Source of the DNA: JAXGXJ01 sp963829545
Lineage (GTDB): Bacteria > Actinomycetota > Thermoleophilia > RBG-16-64-13
Length of the DNA: 64,000 nucleotides
Assembly (NCBI GenBank): GCA_963829545.1
Contig: CAWHIX010000014.1
Span: 1-64,000 of the forward strand
Direction of reading: 5' to 3'
Shown: in pieces, positions 20,501 to 28,272 of the stretch
Position numbering within the stretch: the stretch's first letter is position 1
Layout: each line of letters starts with the position of its first letter
Position numbers and translations under genes: made by a program
Notes under the pieces: model-generated
Database searches by the model: none
What the model saw: the letters and a program-made list of their open reading frames with translations, nothing else
What the model was told of the DNA's origin: nothing

Positions 20501-20593
20501 TCCCATGTCGCCGAGCTCAAGCAGGTCATCCCGGCTCGTCTGGAGGTACGCGGCGGTTCGGGCGGCAGCTCGGCCCGCTTCATCGTCCCGTGA
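17528..20593 (+). CDS. sbcC: SbcC exonuclease ATPase subunit
   Basis: SbcC is the Rad50-like SMC ATPase of the SbcCD complex. Walker A GDTGAGKT is at residues 36-43; the Q-loop region reads FRQVVVLPQGRF. Two long Ala/Glu/Arg-rich coiled-coil arms flank the zinc hook CPVC at residues 512-515. The C-terminal lobe has the signature VTLSGGESFLAALALALGLA, Walker B TIFVDEGFGSLD and the H-loop VISHVAEL. It is 1021 residues and free of frameshifts, unlike many neighbours. Its last 14 bases overlap the convergent hydrolase gene. Confidence 0.97.
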   Translation: MRPLRLVAQAFGPYRGRETVDFSELGANRVFLIHGDTGAGKTTILDAMVFALYGETSGGERRGDQMRSDSAPDTLATEVVFDFALGGRSYRIRRRPAQQLAGSRGGGGLVSKQAEVALWDRTGCSPDDEGRPLALKIREADACIRELLGFSCEQFRQVVVLPQGRFRELLSAGSDKREEILRQLFRTERFRELEMRLADRAKQVRKEMEQLELRRGAQLGLVGAADQSELTALIHAALVAVEARSAEAEDADGAARSLEAELQAARQGVEAFQALADAQTYLAEVEGRGEAVNALRERLTALLRAEEVRPVADAHAEAGARLQEAVGERREAEAALLEARDAEQAAAERLTAENARQPERSAAEDRIRDLERHVAALASWREAHGECGVAATRLAEADEAAGQARTALQNVEREVADLEALVQAGQSAALRLEVGRERLERALRLEEQCRRLADIRARKGTAVIELYALEQGEACGLQAYRDAEARVGAVEEEWRAGRAATLAATLVPGEPCPVCGSADHPAPAGTGAAGAGDEDLESARESATEARESYDQAREMAADARHRAAALAVEETSLLREAGDGAEAGLEEVCAEVGSWRAEVAALEVQVEAGQVEEGLAAAMERSADVKRAGEAAAAACAAAAQDLAGAEARLAERSRGIPEDLRADGALDAALSEARRVVDTLHVALVKATEEAASTKELGISRQAAVEAAAAAADAAVARESAAQESLAAALRARGFGDEGDWRRHLGAEGERAGLEQRISGHQDDVQLARGRLQQAQKAVVGRCLPADVEGLESRVNEARERLEGAFAARAEAGALLGKLQGVRAGLETLDKESEGVRADYGVVGMLADTAGGQNVSRVSFQRWVLGVYLDEVLSAAGRKLYAMSRGRYRFQREREAQSRRRPSGLDIAVFDEFSGVARPAVTLSGGESFLAALALALGLAETVQEHAAGTPLETIFVDEGFGSLDPDALELAVDALMELQVSGRLVGVISHVAELKQVIPARLEVRGGSGGSSARFIVP

Positions 20594-21437
20594 CTTTGAC
20601 CTCATCCAGGAACTGCAACAGGACGGCCTCGAATTCGCCCGGACGCTCGAGTTGGACCAGATGACCGCAAGGATCGAAGGCGTGCAGCCGTGCGTTGGGG
20701 ATGCGACTCAGAGCCACCTGGCTGTGGGCGAAGGGCACGATACGGTCCTGGCGTCCCCACACGAGCAGGGTGGGGGTCTCGACGGAGGGCAGTCTCTCGA
20801 CGACCGGCTCGTAGATCGCCTGACGCCAGCCGCCGGCGGTCGCCGCCGTTCTCAACTGACGCAGCATCGCGTCCTGCGAGCCGGGAAGACGGCCCATCTC
20901 GGCAAAACCTCCCACCAGTTCGTCGGTCACCACCGACTCGTCGCAGACGCACTTGCGGAGGAAGTTGCCGGCGATGCTTGGGGTAGGGCGCGTCATGAGC
21001 CGTCCCAGCACGGGGAGGGTAGCCAGTCGGAGCGACGGCATGAGGTCTCTCCCCAGTCCAGTGGTGGCTATCAGCACCAGGGGGTGCACGCGCTCCGGCC
21101 GGCCCAGCGTCAACTCCAAGGCCACGCCGCCACCCATGGAGTGGCCCACCAGGGCGGCGCGGTCGATGCCCAGCGCGTCCATGAAGGACAGTACGAAGTC
21201 GGCGAGATCGCGAGGGCCGAGGGCCGCCGTCTTCGGCTTGCCGGTACGGCCGGCCCCGAGCAGGTCCAGAGCGAACACCCGGTGGCGTGGGGCGAGGGCC
21301 GTGATGACCGCGGACCAGATCTCCACCGAGGCCCCGAACCCATGGACCAGGACGACGGGCGATCCCGTGCCCTCCGCCCAGTAGCGCGTGGTCACCCCGT
21401 CGACCTCGACGAACCTATCTACGAACTGGGCCCTCAA
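20580..21437 (-). CDS. Alpha/beta-fold hydrolase
   Basis: A 285-residue single-domain alpha/beta hydrolase. The oxyanion motif is VLVHGFGASVEIWS, the nucleophile elbow GHSMGGG, the acid probably Asp in VWGRQDRIVP, and the histidine in CGHLVQLERP. The cap region spans about residues 140-210. It is in the same broad group as meta-cleavage product hydrolases and epoxide hydrolases; no feature sets the substrate. No signal peptide, so cytosolic. It lies 27 bases downstream of the DUF4145 gene on the same strand. Confidence 0.85.
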   Translation of the reverse strand: MRAQFVDRFVEVDGVTTRYWAEGTGSPVVLVHGFGASVEIWSAVITALAPRHRVFALDLLGAGRTGKPKTAALGPRDLADFVLSFMDALGIDRAALVGHSMGGGVALELTLGRPERVHPLVLIATTGLGRDLMPSLRLATLPVLGRLMTRPTPSIAGNFLRKCVCDESVVTDELVGGFAEMGRLPGSQDAMLRQLRTAATAGGWRQAIYEPVVERLPSVETPTLLVWGRQDRIVPFAHSQVALSRIPNARLHAFDPCGHLVQLERPGEFEAVLLQFLDEVKVTGR

Positions 21438-21464
21438 GGCATCGCTCTCGGCCCGGTCACGATC

Positions 21465-22268
21465 TCAGATGGAGACCGAACCGGACGGGCCGCCATCGGG
21501 GGCTACCAGGGGCGTCTGCGCAGCACCAACTCCGGCGGTCGCGTCGGCGGCGGACGAAACGCCTGGGACCGTGGCCCCTGGCTGCGTCGCGGCCGCGGGT
21601 TGCGTCGCCCCGGCCTGGACAACGGCTGCGGTCTGGGTCGCCGCCTCGGCTTGGGCCGTCGCCCCGGCTTCGGGCTGCGCGATGATCTGCTCCAGGCTCG
21701 CCTGGCGACGTTCCATCTTGGCGGGCAGAACGAAATACAGGTCGAACATCGCCTGAAGGATGTCGAGCAGCCAATCAGCTTCGCCCGGCTCGGCTGGGGC
21801 CAGGGCCTCGGGCCGCTCGCTCTTGGGAGAATCGGGCTCCAGCTTGGCGATACGCGTCAGCGTCTGCAGGGCCTGCTTCAGATAGGGAGGTAGGTCGGAC
21901 GAGATCACGGCCTGGCGGATCTGGTCGCTGAGAATGCCGTGCCCCGCGCCGGTCTTGACCGCCAGCAGCTTGTGGAGGGCGCGGCGGCTAAGGGCGGCAG
22001 AGGCTTCGGGGCTGTGGGGGAGCACGCGGCAGGCCGTGTGGTAGTCGTCGGCCCACTCCTGGGGCACGTCCGTGCTCAGGCCGGCCCGGCAGGCGCCCTG
22101 GGGCAGCACTGGGTAGGTCGCACCCTGCTCGCCCAATAGACTTACGACGAGGTGGTCGCAGGTCGGGCAGCGGATGTTCGACACTTTCCAGGTCCCGTCC
22201 TGGTCCATTCCCAGCGCGAAAGTGTGCGGAGTCGCTGTGATCTCCGCTCGGCAGTGCGGACATTCCAT
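21465..22268 (-). CDS. DUF4145 domain protein with zinc ribbon and low-complexity tail
   Basis: The ATG at 22268 begins MECPHCRAEITA; a second CPTC at about residue 35 completes a four-cysteine zinc ribbon. Residues 85-150 carry the DUF4145 pattern (EASAALSRRALHKLLAVKTG, LSDQIRQAV). This domain is found in restriction and other defence-linked proteins as well as alone. The last 60 residues are an Ala/Thr/Gln-rich disordered tail. A GGAGG lies 11 bases upstream of the chosen start; the open frame continues to 22364. Nothing in the neighbourhood indicates a restriction system, so the role is unknown. Confidence 0.7.
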   Translation of the reverse strand: MECPHCRAEITATPHTFALGMDQDGTWKVSNIRCPTCDHLVVSLLGEQGATYPVLPQGACRAGLSTDVPQEWADDYHTACRVLPHSPEASAALSRRALHKLLAVKTGAGHGILSDQIRQAVISSDLPPYLKQALQTLTRIAKLEPDSPKSERPEALAPAEPGEADWLLDILQAMFDLYFVLPAKMERRQASLEQIIAQPEAGATAQAEAATQTAAVVQAGATQPAAATQPGATVPGVSSAADATAGVGAAQTPLVAPDGGPSGSVSI

Positions 22269-22435
22269 CTGGGTGAGGCCCTCCTCGGCCGAATGCGAGC
22301 AGCTCGGTGGTACGGCGGTCGTGGCAAGGACGACAGGATACTCGCCGGACCCCGCGGATAACAACTTCGGCTGCTACGTATGGGCGCTTTCTGGGTATGC
22401 TGGCAGCAGAGACGAGCGACGAAGGAGGGCGACGC

Positions 22436-22959
22436 ATGGCCTACGACATCTCCGTGATACGTCCCGAGATGCGGCACGAGCAGGTGAGACTGCGGGGGAG
22501 GGATCTCAGCCCAGCGGAACGCAAGGCCGTCAAGAAGGGCCTGCGCACTCTCCACACCCTCGAGATCATGGCCACGAACATCTACAAGTGTCAGATCACG
22601 GCGAGGGAGTGCGAGCTCAACACGCAGCTGACGGCCGCCATGTGCAACGAGATGACCCACACCCAGGACTTCCAGACCAAGCTCTTCGAGCATGGGCTTC
22701 AAGCCCAGCAAGCTGCGCTGGACCTACTGGATGGTGGGCTACGCGTTCGGCCTGGGGTCGCGCGTGCTGGGAACGGACCGAATGCTCAAGACCGGCATAT
22801 GGACGGAGAAGAAGGCGGTCCATCACTACGGGGCATTGCTTGTCGTCGGCTCCGTGGGACGACGCGACCCGGGCCTGTATCGAGAAGGACCGCGCCGACG
22901 AGTACGGCCACATCGAACGCTGGCAGCACTATCTGGATCATCCGGAAGAGGTCTGCTGA
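22436..22959 (+). CDS. COQ7-like (demethoxyubiquinone hydroxylase family) ferritin-like diiron protein, frameshifted
   Basis: Start ATG with AAGGAGGG upstream. The reading needs corrections near 22695 and 22855. The four-helix diiron signature is complete: HTLEIMATNIYKCQI (Glu), CNEMTHTQDF (ExxH), KKAVHHYGALL with a preceding Glu, and DRADEYGHIERW (ExxH). GFKPSKLRWTYWMVGYAFGL resembles the membrane-associated hydrophobic stretch of COQ7. Family members hydroxylate demethoxyquinones with O2, but no quinone pathway gene is nearby, so the substrate may differ. The partner gene immediately downstream encodes a desulforedoxin-like protein, a plausible electron donor. About 174 residues. Confidence 0.75.
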
Positions 22960-22978
22960 AAGTCACGAGGAGACACGG

Positions 22979-23152
22979 ATGGCACGTTGTGACGAAATGC
23001 GCGAGGGCGAGGTCTACTACTGCGAGGAGTGCGGGCTGGAGATCGAAGTCCTGGAGGAATGCAGTCATGAGGATGGGGCAGAGGACGACGAGAACTGCAG
23101 CATCGAGGGCTTCATGTGCTGCGGACGTCCCCTCGCTCTAAGGGAGGACTGA
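22979..23152 (+). CDS. Small desulforedoxin-like rubredoxin-type iron protein
   Basis: A 57-residue protein with ribosome site GAGGAGA. The core GEVYYCEECGLEIEVLEEC followed by FMCCGRPL aligns with desulforedoxin, whose iron is bound by CxxC and adjacent CC cysteines; here these are C15, C18, C47 and C48. An acidic insert (residues 29-43, HEDGAEDDENCS) separates the two halves and adds two cysteines (C28, C40). Desulforedoxin domains also form the N-terminus of superoxide reductase, but no SOR domain follows. Placement 19 bases after the diiron gene suggests they work together in electron transfer or peroxide/superoxide handling. Confidence 0.7.
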   Translation: MARCDEMREGEVYYCEECGLEIEVLEECSHEDGAEDDENCSIEGFMCCGRPLALRED

Positions 23153-23183
23153 GCCTGCGGAGGCCGAGACCGCGCAGGGGCCG

Positions 23184-24569
23184 TTACGGCTGCGTCGTCG
23201 TCTGCAAAGAGTCCCGCGCCCCCAATCGCCTACGTGCCGGGCCGCTGCGCCACCAGAGCCAGAGCGTGCGCAGCAACTCGCCGGCCGTCCAGGCCGCGAC
23301 GGCGACGTAAAGTCCGATGGCGCCACCCCAGAGCACTCCGGTCACGAGGGCGGCGGTCACCACGACCAGGAATATCGACACCGATTCCGTGATGCTGCGC
23401 GTCCGTCGGCTGTAGAGGACGACTCCCTGGAAGTAGCTCTGGATCACGGCCAGGGCAGGCATGGGCAGCATGAGAAAGAGGCTTGTCCACACCATGGCGG
23501 GCAGTGGCTCACTCAAGTTGAGGAGCCCGGCAAAGACGGCCTCGGCTACGGGAGGAATGGCGAGTACCAGCAGGGAGGCGCTCGAGACCACGACGAGGAC
23601 CAGGGCGAAACGGCGCAGCGGCGAGGTGGTACGTGGCCTCTCCACATATGTCACCACGACCTCGTTATAGGCACCACCGAAACCACGCGTGATGAACATG
23701 ACTCCGGCCACCACCGGCCAGGCCGCGAGCGACTCTATCGCCATGGGCATGCGGCTCATGGCCGCGCTTGCCAGTGGGGTGGCGATGAGGAGAAAGAGTT
23801 GGGTGAGCGACAGAGGGATGTAGAAGTCCAGCATGGCCCGAGTGGTGAGGGGGACCGGGGCCGGCGGTGACGGCTTCAACTCGTACTTGAGGGTGGGCTG
23901 AACCGTAAGGTGGACGTAGAGGGCTTCGATGAGGACGCCGGCGCTGAGAGCGCAGGTGGCGACGACGATGCCCGGCCAGCCCAACACGAGGCCGACCGCC
24001 AAGACGATGCCATCGGCACACAAGCGCACACCCGTGCCCAGTCCTACCTTGAGCGAGTGCCCGAAGCGTATGAGGACTCCCTGGTGGAGGCGTCGATAGG
24101 CGATGGACCAGGTCCAGGGGATCATGATGAGCAGGCCGATCCGGGCGGGGCCGATGATCTCTTCCGGGGCCTGGATCACGTCGCGGGCGAGAAAGAAGTA
24201 CACGGGAGTGGCGACCATGATGATGTGGATGACGGTGAGGCTGAATCCCAGTCGGTTCATGAAGCGACGGAGCTTGATGTAGGAGGGCCAGTCGCGACAG
24301 AGAGCGGTGGAGGCGGCCAGCATCATGATTATGGGCGCCTCCACCAGCAACGCCAGGGGGAAGACCACGCCGCCGAAGGCGGCCAGATTGACTGTGGGCT
24401 CGGCTAGGCGGGAGACGACGGCGCTGATGGCCGGGCCCTCGAGCCCCATGAGCATCCAACTGGCTGCAAGAGGCCACCAGGTGGTGAGTATGCGGCGCGC
24501 GCCCAAGGGCGCGCGCCCCGCCTGGGGCGTGGCGATGGTCTCCGCGGCGGATGTTGATTCGGGACTCAT
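23184..24569 (-). CDS. MATE/flippase-type multi-pass exporter
   Basis: A 461-residue membrane protein with about twelve hydrophobic segments. WWPLAASWMLMGLEGPAISA and GGVVFPLALLVEAPIIMM in the first helices and the repeat-like second half (LDFYIPLSLTQLFLLIATPL) resemble the MATE/MOP superfamily, with the LEGP motif also seen in ANKH-like members. The start at 24569 (MSPESTSAAET) is chosen because the longer frame reads into the hisG promoter region. The substrate is unknown. A perfect inverted repeat sits just upstream. Divergent from hisG. Confidence 0.7.
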   Translation of the reverse strand: MSPESTSAAETIATPQAGRAPLGARRILTTWWPLAASWMLMGLEGPAISAVVSRLAEPTVNLAAFGGVVFPLALLVEAPIIMMLAASTALCRDWPSYIKLRRFMNRLGFSLTVIHIIMVATPVYFFLARDVIQAPEEIIGPARIGLLIMIPWTWSIAYRRLHQGVLIRFGHSLKVGLGTGVRLCADGIVLAVGLVLGWPGIVVATCALSAGVLIEALYVHLTVQPTLKYELKPSPPAPVPLTTRAMLDFYIPLSLTQLFLLIATPLASAAMSRMPMAIESLAAWPVVAGVMFITRGFGGAYNEVVVTYVERPRTTSPLRRFALVLVVVSSASLLVLAIPPVAEAVFAGLLNLSEPLPAMVWTSLFLMLPMPALAVIQSYFQGVVLYSRRTRSITESVSIFLVVVTAALVTGVLWGGAIGLYVAVAAWTAGELLRTLWLWWRSGPARRRLGARDSLQTTTQP

Positions 24570-24581
24570 ACGGCCTGCAAT

Positions 24582-24610
24582 ATTGGCACCGACGTGCGTC
24601 CGGTGCCAAT
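24582..24610. promoter_or_regulatory. Inverted repeat between the exporter and hisG
   Basis: ATTGGCACCG and its exact complement CGGTGCCAAT are separated by 9 bases. It lies 13 bases upstream of the exporter start and about 50 bases before the hisG -10 box. It could be an operator for a dimeric regulator or a leader hairpin of the exporter mRNA. Confidence 0.45.
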
Positions 24611-24659
24611 GCGTCTGGCTCGCGGCCGTCCGGGGGCGGGTGGCCGGGGGAAGGCGGGT

Positions 24660-24665
24660 TATAAT
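24660..24665 (+). promoter_or_regulatory. -10 box upstream of hisG
   Basis: A perfect TATAAT stands out in very GC-rich sequence, 55 bases before the hisG ATG. No good -35 hexamer is visible at the matching distance, so recognition may depend on an activator or an extended element. Confidence 0.5.
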
Positions 24666-24720
24666 GCCCTCGCGCCACGGCGTCCTTGTCCGGTCCAACC
24701 ATTCGGCGGAGAGCAGACAC

Positions 24721-25591
24721 ATGATCCTGAAGCTGGGAATACCCAAGGGGAGCCTCGAAAGCGCCACCATCGAACTGTTCCGGCGGGCCGGCTTCAACAT
24801 CACCACGAGCAGTCGCTCGTACTTCCCCGTCATCGACGATCCGGAGATCGAATGCATCCTCATCCGGGCTCAGGAGATGGCGCGGTATGTGGAGAACGGA
24901 CTGCTGGACGCCGGTATCACGGGCCTCGACTGGGTGCAGGAGAACGAGGCGACGGTGCTTCCGGTCGTCGACCTGGTGTATGCCAAGCAGAGCTTCGGCA
25001 AGGTGCGCTGGGTACTCGCCGTGCCCGAGGCCTCGACCTTCCGCAGCGCCCACGACCTGGAAGGCAAGATCATCGCCACCGAGTTGGTGGCCACCACCAA
25101 GCGTTACCTGGCCGAGAAGGGCGTGACCGCCAAGGTGGAGTTCAGCTGGGGGGCTACCGAAGTGAAGCCACCCGAACTGGCCGACGCCATCGTGGAGGTG
25201 ACCGAGACGGGGAGTTCCCTGCGGGCCAACAAGCTGCGCATCATCGACACCGTGCTGGAGTCGAACACGCAACTCATCGCCAATCTGGCCTCCTGGGAGG
25301 ACCCCGACAAGCGCAAGAAGCTGCAGGACATGTCCATGCTGCTCGAGGGGGCCATGGCCGCCCTTGGGAAGGTGGGCCTGATGATGAACGTGCGCCGCAC
25401 AGAACTCACCGCAGTCCTGGAGACGTTGCCCGCGCTCCTGCAAGCCGACCATCTCCACCCTCAGCAGCGAGGAGTGGGTGGCAGTCAATACCATCCTCGA
25501 CGAGTCTACCGTGCGACTCATCATTCCTCGGCTCAAAGAGGCCGGCGCTCAGGGTATAGTCGAATACCCCCTGAACAAGATCGTCATGTAG
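24721..25591 (+). CDS. hisG: ATP phosphoribosyltransferase, long form (one frameshift)
   Basis: HisG condenses ATP and PRPP, the first step of histidine synthesis. Sequence begins MILKLGIPKGSLESATIELF and has GLLDAGITGLDWV and the PRPP loop region ATELVATTKRYL, with VTETGSSLRANKL after it. A C-terminal ACT-like regulatory domain (residues about 210-289) is present, so this is the histidine-inhibited long form that does not need HisZ. One extra base near 25437 shifts the frame; corrected, the end reads GAQGIVEYPLNKIVM then TAG at 25591. No other his genes are in the window. A strong terminator follows, so it is monocistronic. Confidence 0.93.
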
Positions 25592-25650
25592 CCGCCTCCG
25601 TTGAGCGCGAGTGTCGCGCCGACGACCGGGACCGAACAGCGACCTGAATG

Positions 25651-25697
25651 AGCCGAGGGGCCCCGACTGCACAGCAGTCGGGGCCCCTCGGCTTTCT
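25651..25697. terminator. Strong bidirectional terminator between hisG and hcp
   Basis: A perfect 20-bp stem (25651-25670 with 25674-25693) closes a 3-base loop and is followed by TTCT. It serves hisG on the plus strand and probably hcp on the minus strand. Confidence 0.85.
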
Positions 25698-25735
25698 ACC
25701 TTCCGGCGTCCCCCTGCGGCATCGCCGCGAGGGAT

Positions 25736-27368
25736 CTAGCCGAGGATGGTCGCCAGGTCTTCCTCGGGGGTGGTGATGGCCTTGAGGTCGAAGGTGTCCA
25801 CGAGGACCTTGCCCACGTCCGGAGTCAGGAAGGCCGGGAACGTCGGGCCAAGCCGGATGTCTTTGAGCCCGAGGTAGAGCAGTGACAACAGGATGGAGCA
25901 GGCTTTCTGCTCATACCAGGAGAGGATCAGCGACAGGGGTAGCTCGTTGACGCCCACGCCGAAGGCGTCGCTCAGGGCGAGGGCCACCTGGACGGCGGAG
26001 TAGGCGTCGTTGCACTGGCCCATGTCCAGTAGTCTGGGGATGCCCTCGATAGTGCCCAGATCCTGATCGTAGAAACGGTATTTGCCGCAGGCCAGCGTAA
26101 GGATGACCGTATCCTCCGGCGCCTGCTCCACGAACTGGGTGTAGTAGTCACGACCCGGTTTGGCGCCGTCGCAGCCACCCACGAGGAAGAAGTGCTTGAT
26201 CTTGCCCTGCTTCACGAGATCGATGATGGTCCCGGCATGGGACAGCACCGCGTTTCTCATGAAGCCCACGGTCACCGACTTGGCGGGGACGTCCTCGGCG
26301 AATCCGGGGAGAGCCAGAGCGCGTTCGATGACGGCAGAGTAGTCGCGGCTCTCGAGATGGGTGACCCCCGGCCAACCGACCGCTTCCGTGGTGAAGATGT
26401 TCTCGAAGTAAGTGTCGTCGGGCTTCTGGATGCAGTTGGTGGTCATGAGAATCGCGCCCGGGAACTGCGCGAACTCTTTGCGCTGGTTCTGCCAGGCCGT
26501 GCCATAGTTGCCGTACAGGTGCGAATACGCCTTCAGCTTGGGATAGGCGTGGGCCGGGAGCATCTCCCCATGGGTGTAGACGGTGATGCCCTTACCCTCG
26601 GTCTGCTTCAAGAGTTCTTGCAGGTCGAGCAGGTCGTGGCCCGAGACGAGGATGGCCTTGCCCGCCTTCACGCCCAGAGGCACTTCTGTGGGCTCCGGGG
26701 TGCCGAAGGTCTCGGTGTTGGCCTTGTCGAGAAGTCCCATGACCTTGTAGTTGATCTCGCCGCAGCGGAGGGCCTTGCCGACCCAGGCGTTGAGGTCGCC
26801 CTCGTCGTAGTGGGCCAGATCCACGAGGGCCTCGACGAAGTATTCGTCGACGGCCGGGTCGCGATATCCGAGCACATGCGGCATGGTAGGCATACGCGGC
26901 GACGCCTTTGAGTCCGAACAGCGTGGTGTGCTGCAGCGAACGGAGGTTCGCGTCGGCCGACGCCTCGGTGTTGAGGCCATGCTCGCGCCCTTGGTCGGCC
27001 AGCCCGTCGGTGGTGTCCGCGGGAACGAAGGCCACCGGCGCTTCGCTGAAGGCCACGTCGGGCTGCTTGGCGCGCAGTGCCGCAAGCAAGGAGTCGCGGC
27101 GCGCCACGGTGTCGCGGATCCAGGTGGCGATCGCCTCAGGGTCGAAGTTCACGTTGGTAAGGGTCACGAAGAGACCCTCGGCCAAGAAGGGATAGGTGTC
27201 GGAAGGCACCAGACCTTCAGCTTTGGCTCTGTCGGCCACGAGGGCCAGGCCCTCGAGGGCGTAGACGAGGGCGTCCTGCAAGGCCGCTACCGCGTCCTCC
27301 TTGCCGCACACCCCCTTGGTGGTGCAGGCCTGTGACCGCACCGTCTGTTCACACTGGTAACAAAACAT
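25736..27368 (-). CDS. hcp: Hybrid-cluster protein / hydroxylamine reductase (one frameshift)
   Basis: Hcp carries a [4Fe-4S] cluster and a hybrid Fe-S-O cluster; it reduces hydroxylamine and NO and protects against nitrosative stress. The N-terminal cysteines are C3, C6, C15 and C21 (MFCYQCEQTVRSQACTTKGVC), the spacing of the anaerobe-type Hcp of Desulfovibrio rather than the E. coli type. Hybrid-cluster ligands fall in YTHGEMLPAH, TTNCIQKP, GGCDGAKPGRDYY and TLACGKYRF. One extra base near 26880 breaks the frame inside AYAYHAHVLGYRD. Ribosome site AGGGAGGAT. It diverges from a Crp/Fnr-type regulator whose operator-like palindrome lies between them. Confidence 0.95.
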
Positions 27369-27471
27369 CGTCTGTTATCCTCCCTCTCTCCGGATGACCG
27401 GCCACCGCGGTGGCCGCCATCACATGTCCCTTTTCTGCTCCGAACGCTAACATAGGCCGAACGGATCAGCC

Positions 27472-27485
27472 TTGACATAAGTCAA
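27472..27485. promoter_or_regulatory. Fnr/HcpR-type palindrome TTGAC-N4-GTCAA
   Basis: TTGACATAAGTCAA is a perfect 5-4-5 palindrome of the Fnr/DNR/HcpR type. For hcp (minus strand) it lies about 100 bases before the start codon, with a TATGTT -10-like hexamer at 27454-27449. On the plus strand TTGACA doubles as a consensus -35 for the regulator, which would allow autorepression. Confidence 0.7.
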
Positions 27486-28244
27486 ATGCACGAAACTCTT
27501 CTTTCGGAAACATCGGGAAGGGGCTCCTTGGCGGGTACGGGCACATCGGAAAGGTCGAGCGGCAAGAAGTTGCGCTCGCAGGAGATCCTGAAGCGGGCCA
27601 GTCTCTTCGCGGGCCTCGACGACGTGCATCTGCAGGAACTGCTGGGGCGGGGTGGAACCCGGTCCTTCGTGACCGAGCAGATCCTCTTCTCCCAGGGAGA
27701 TCCGGCCCGTGGTCTCTACGTGGTGCTGCGCGGACGGGTGAAGGTCTTCAAGACGTCACCCAAAGGCAGGGAGCAGACCCTGATGATCATGGGACCGGGC
27801 GACCCCGTGGGAGAGGTGGCCGTGCTGTCCGGCGAGGCCTATCCGGCCAGCGCCGAGGCTCTTGAGGAGGGCGAAGCCTTCTACATCCCGCGTCAGGCCT
27901 TTCTCGATCTGGTCACCAAGGAGCCCGAGGTGGCCATGCGTCTCCTCGCGGCGCTGTCGGCGCGGCTGCGCTCGTTCGCTTCCCTCATCGAGGACCTTTC
28001 ACTGCGCGAGGTGGCGGAGAGGCTGGCTGCCTACCTGCTCACGCTGGCGGGGGAGGGGGCCAGCGAGCAGACGGTCGAGCTCGAGGTTTCGCGGACTCAG
28101 CTATCGGCCACCGTGGGAACGGTGCCCGAGACCCTGTCGCGGGCCTTCAAGCAGTTGGCGCGCGCCGGAGTCGTTGAGACACACGGCCGCCAGGTACGCA
28201 TCAAGGACCGCGCGCTGCTGGAACGCGCCGCGGGGCTGAGATAG
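27486..28244 (+). CDS. Crp/Fnr-family transcription regulator, probable HcpR/DNR-like
   Basis: A 252-residue regulator: cyclic-nucleotide-binding-like domain at about residues 38-150 (LFAGLDDVHLQELL, QGDPARGLYVVLRGRVKVFK, GPGDPVGEVAVLSG) and a winged helix at the C-terminus (VSRTQLSATVGTVPETLSRA). There is no Fnr-type N-terminal cysteine cluster, so a heme or NO-sensing mode, as in DNR/HcpR, fits better than direct O2 sensing. The ATG at 27486 abuts the palindrome; the in-frame TTG at 27528, with GGAAGGGG ahead of it, may be the true start. Likely activates the divergent hcp. Confidence 0.82.
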   Translation: MHETLLSETSGRGSLAGTGTSERSSGKKLRSQEILKRASLFAGLDDVHLQELLGRGGTRSFVTEQILFSQGDPARGLYVVLRGRVKVFKTSPKGREQTLMIMGPGDPVGEVAVLSGEAYPASAEALEEGEAFYIPRQAFLDLVTKEPEVAMRLLAALSARLRSFASLIEDLSLREVAERLAAYLLTLAGEGASEQTVELEVSRTQLSATVGTVPETLSRAFKQLARAGVVETHGRQVRIKDRALLERAAGLR

Positions 28245-28272
28245 CACGGTGGCGGCCGGAGAAGAGCATGCC

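Noticed and set aside
20505..21893. 462-residue plus-strand open frame
   Set aside because: It is antisense to the alpha/beta hydrolase and DUF4145 genes, has Arg/Gly-rich composition and no family motifs.
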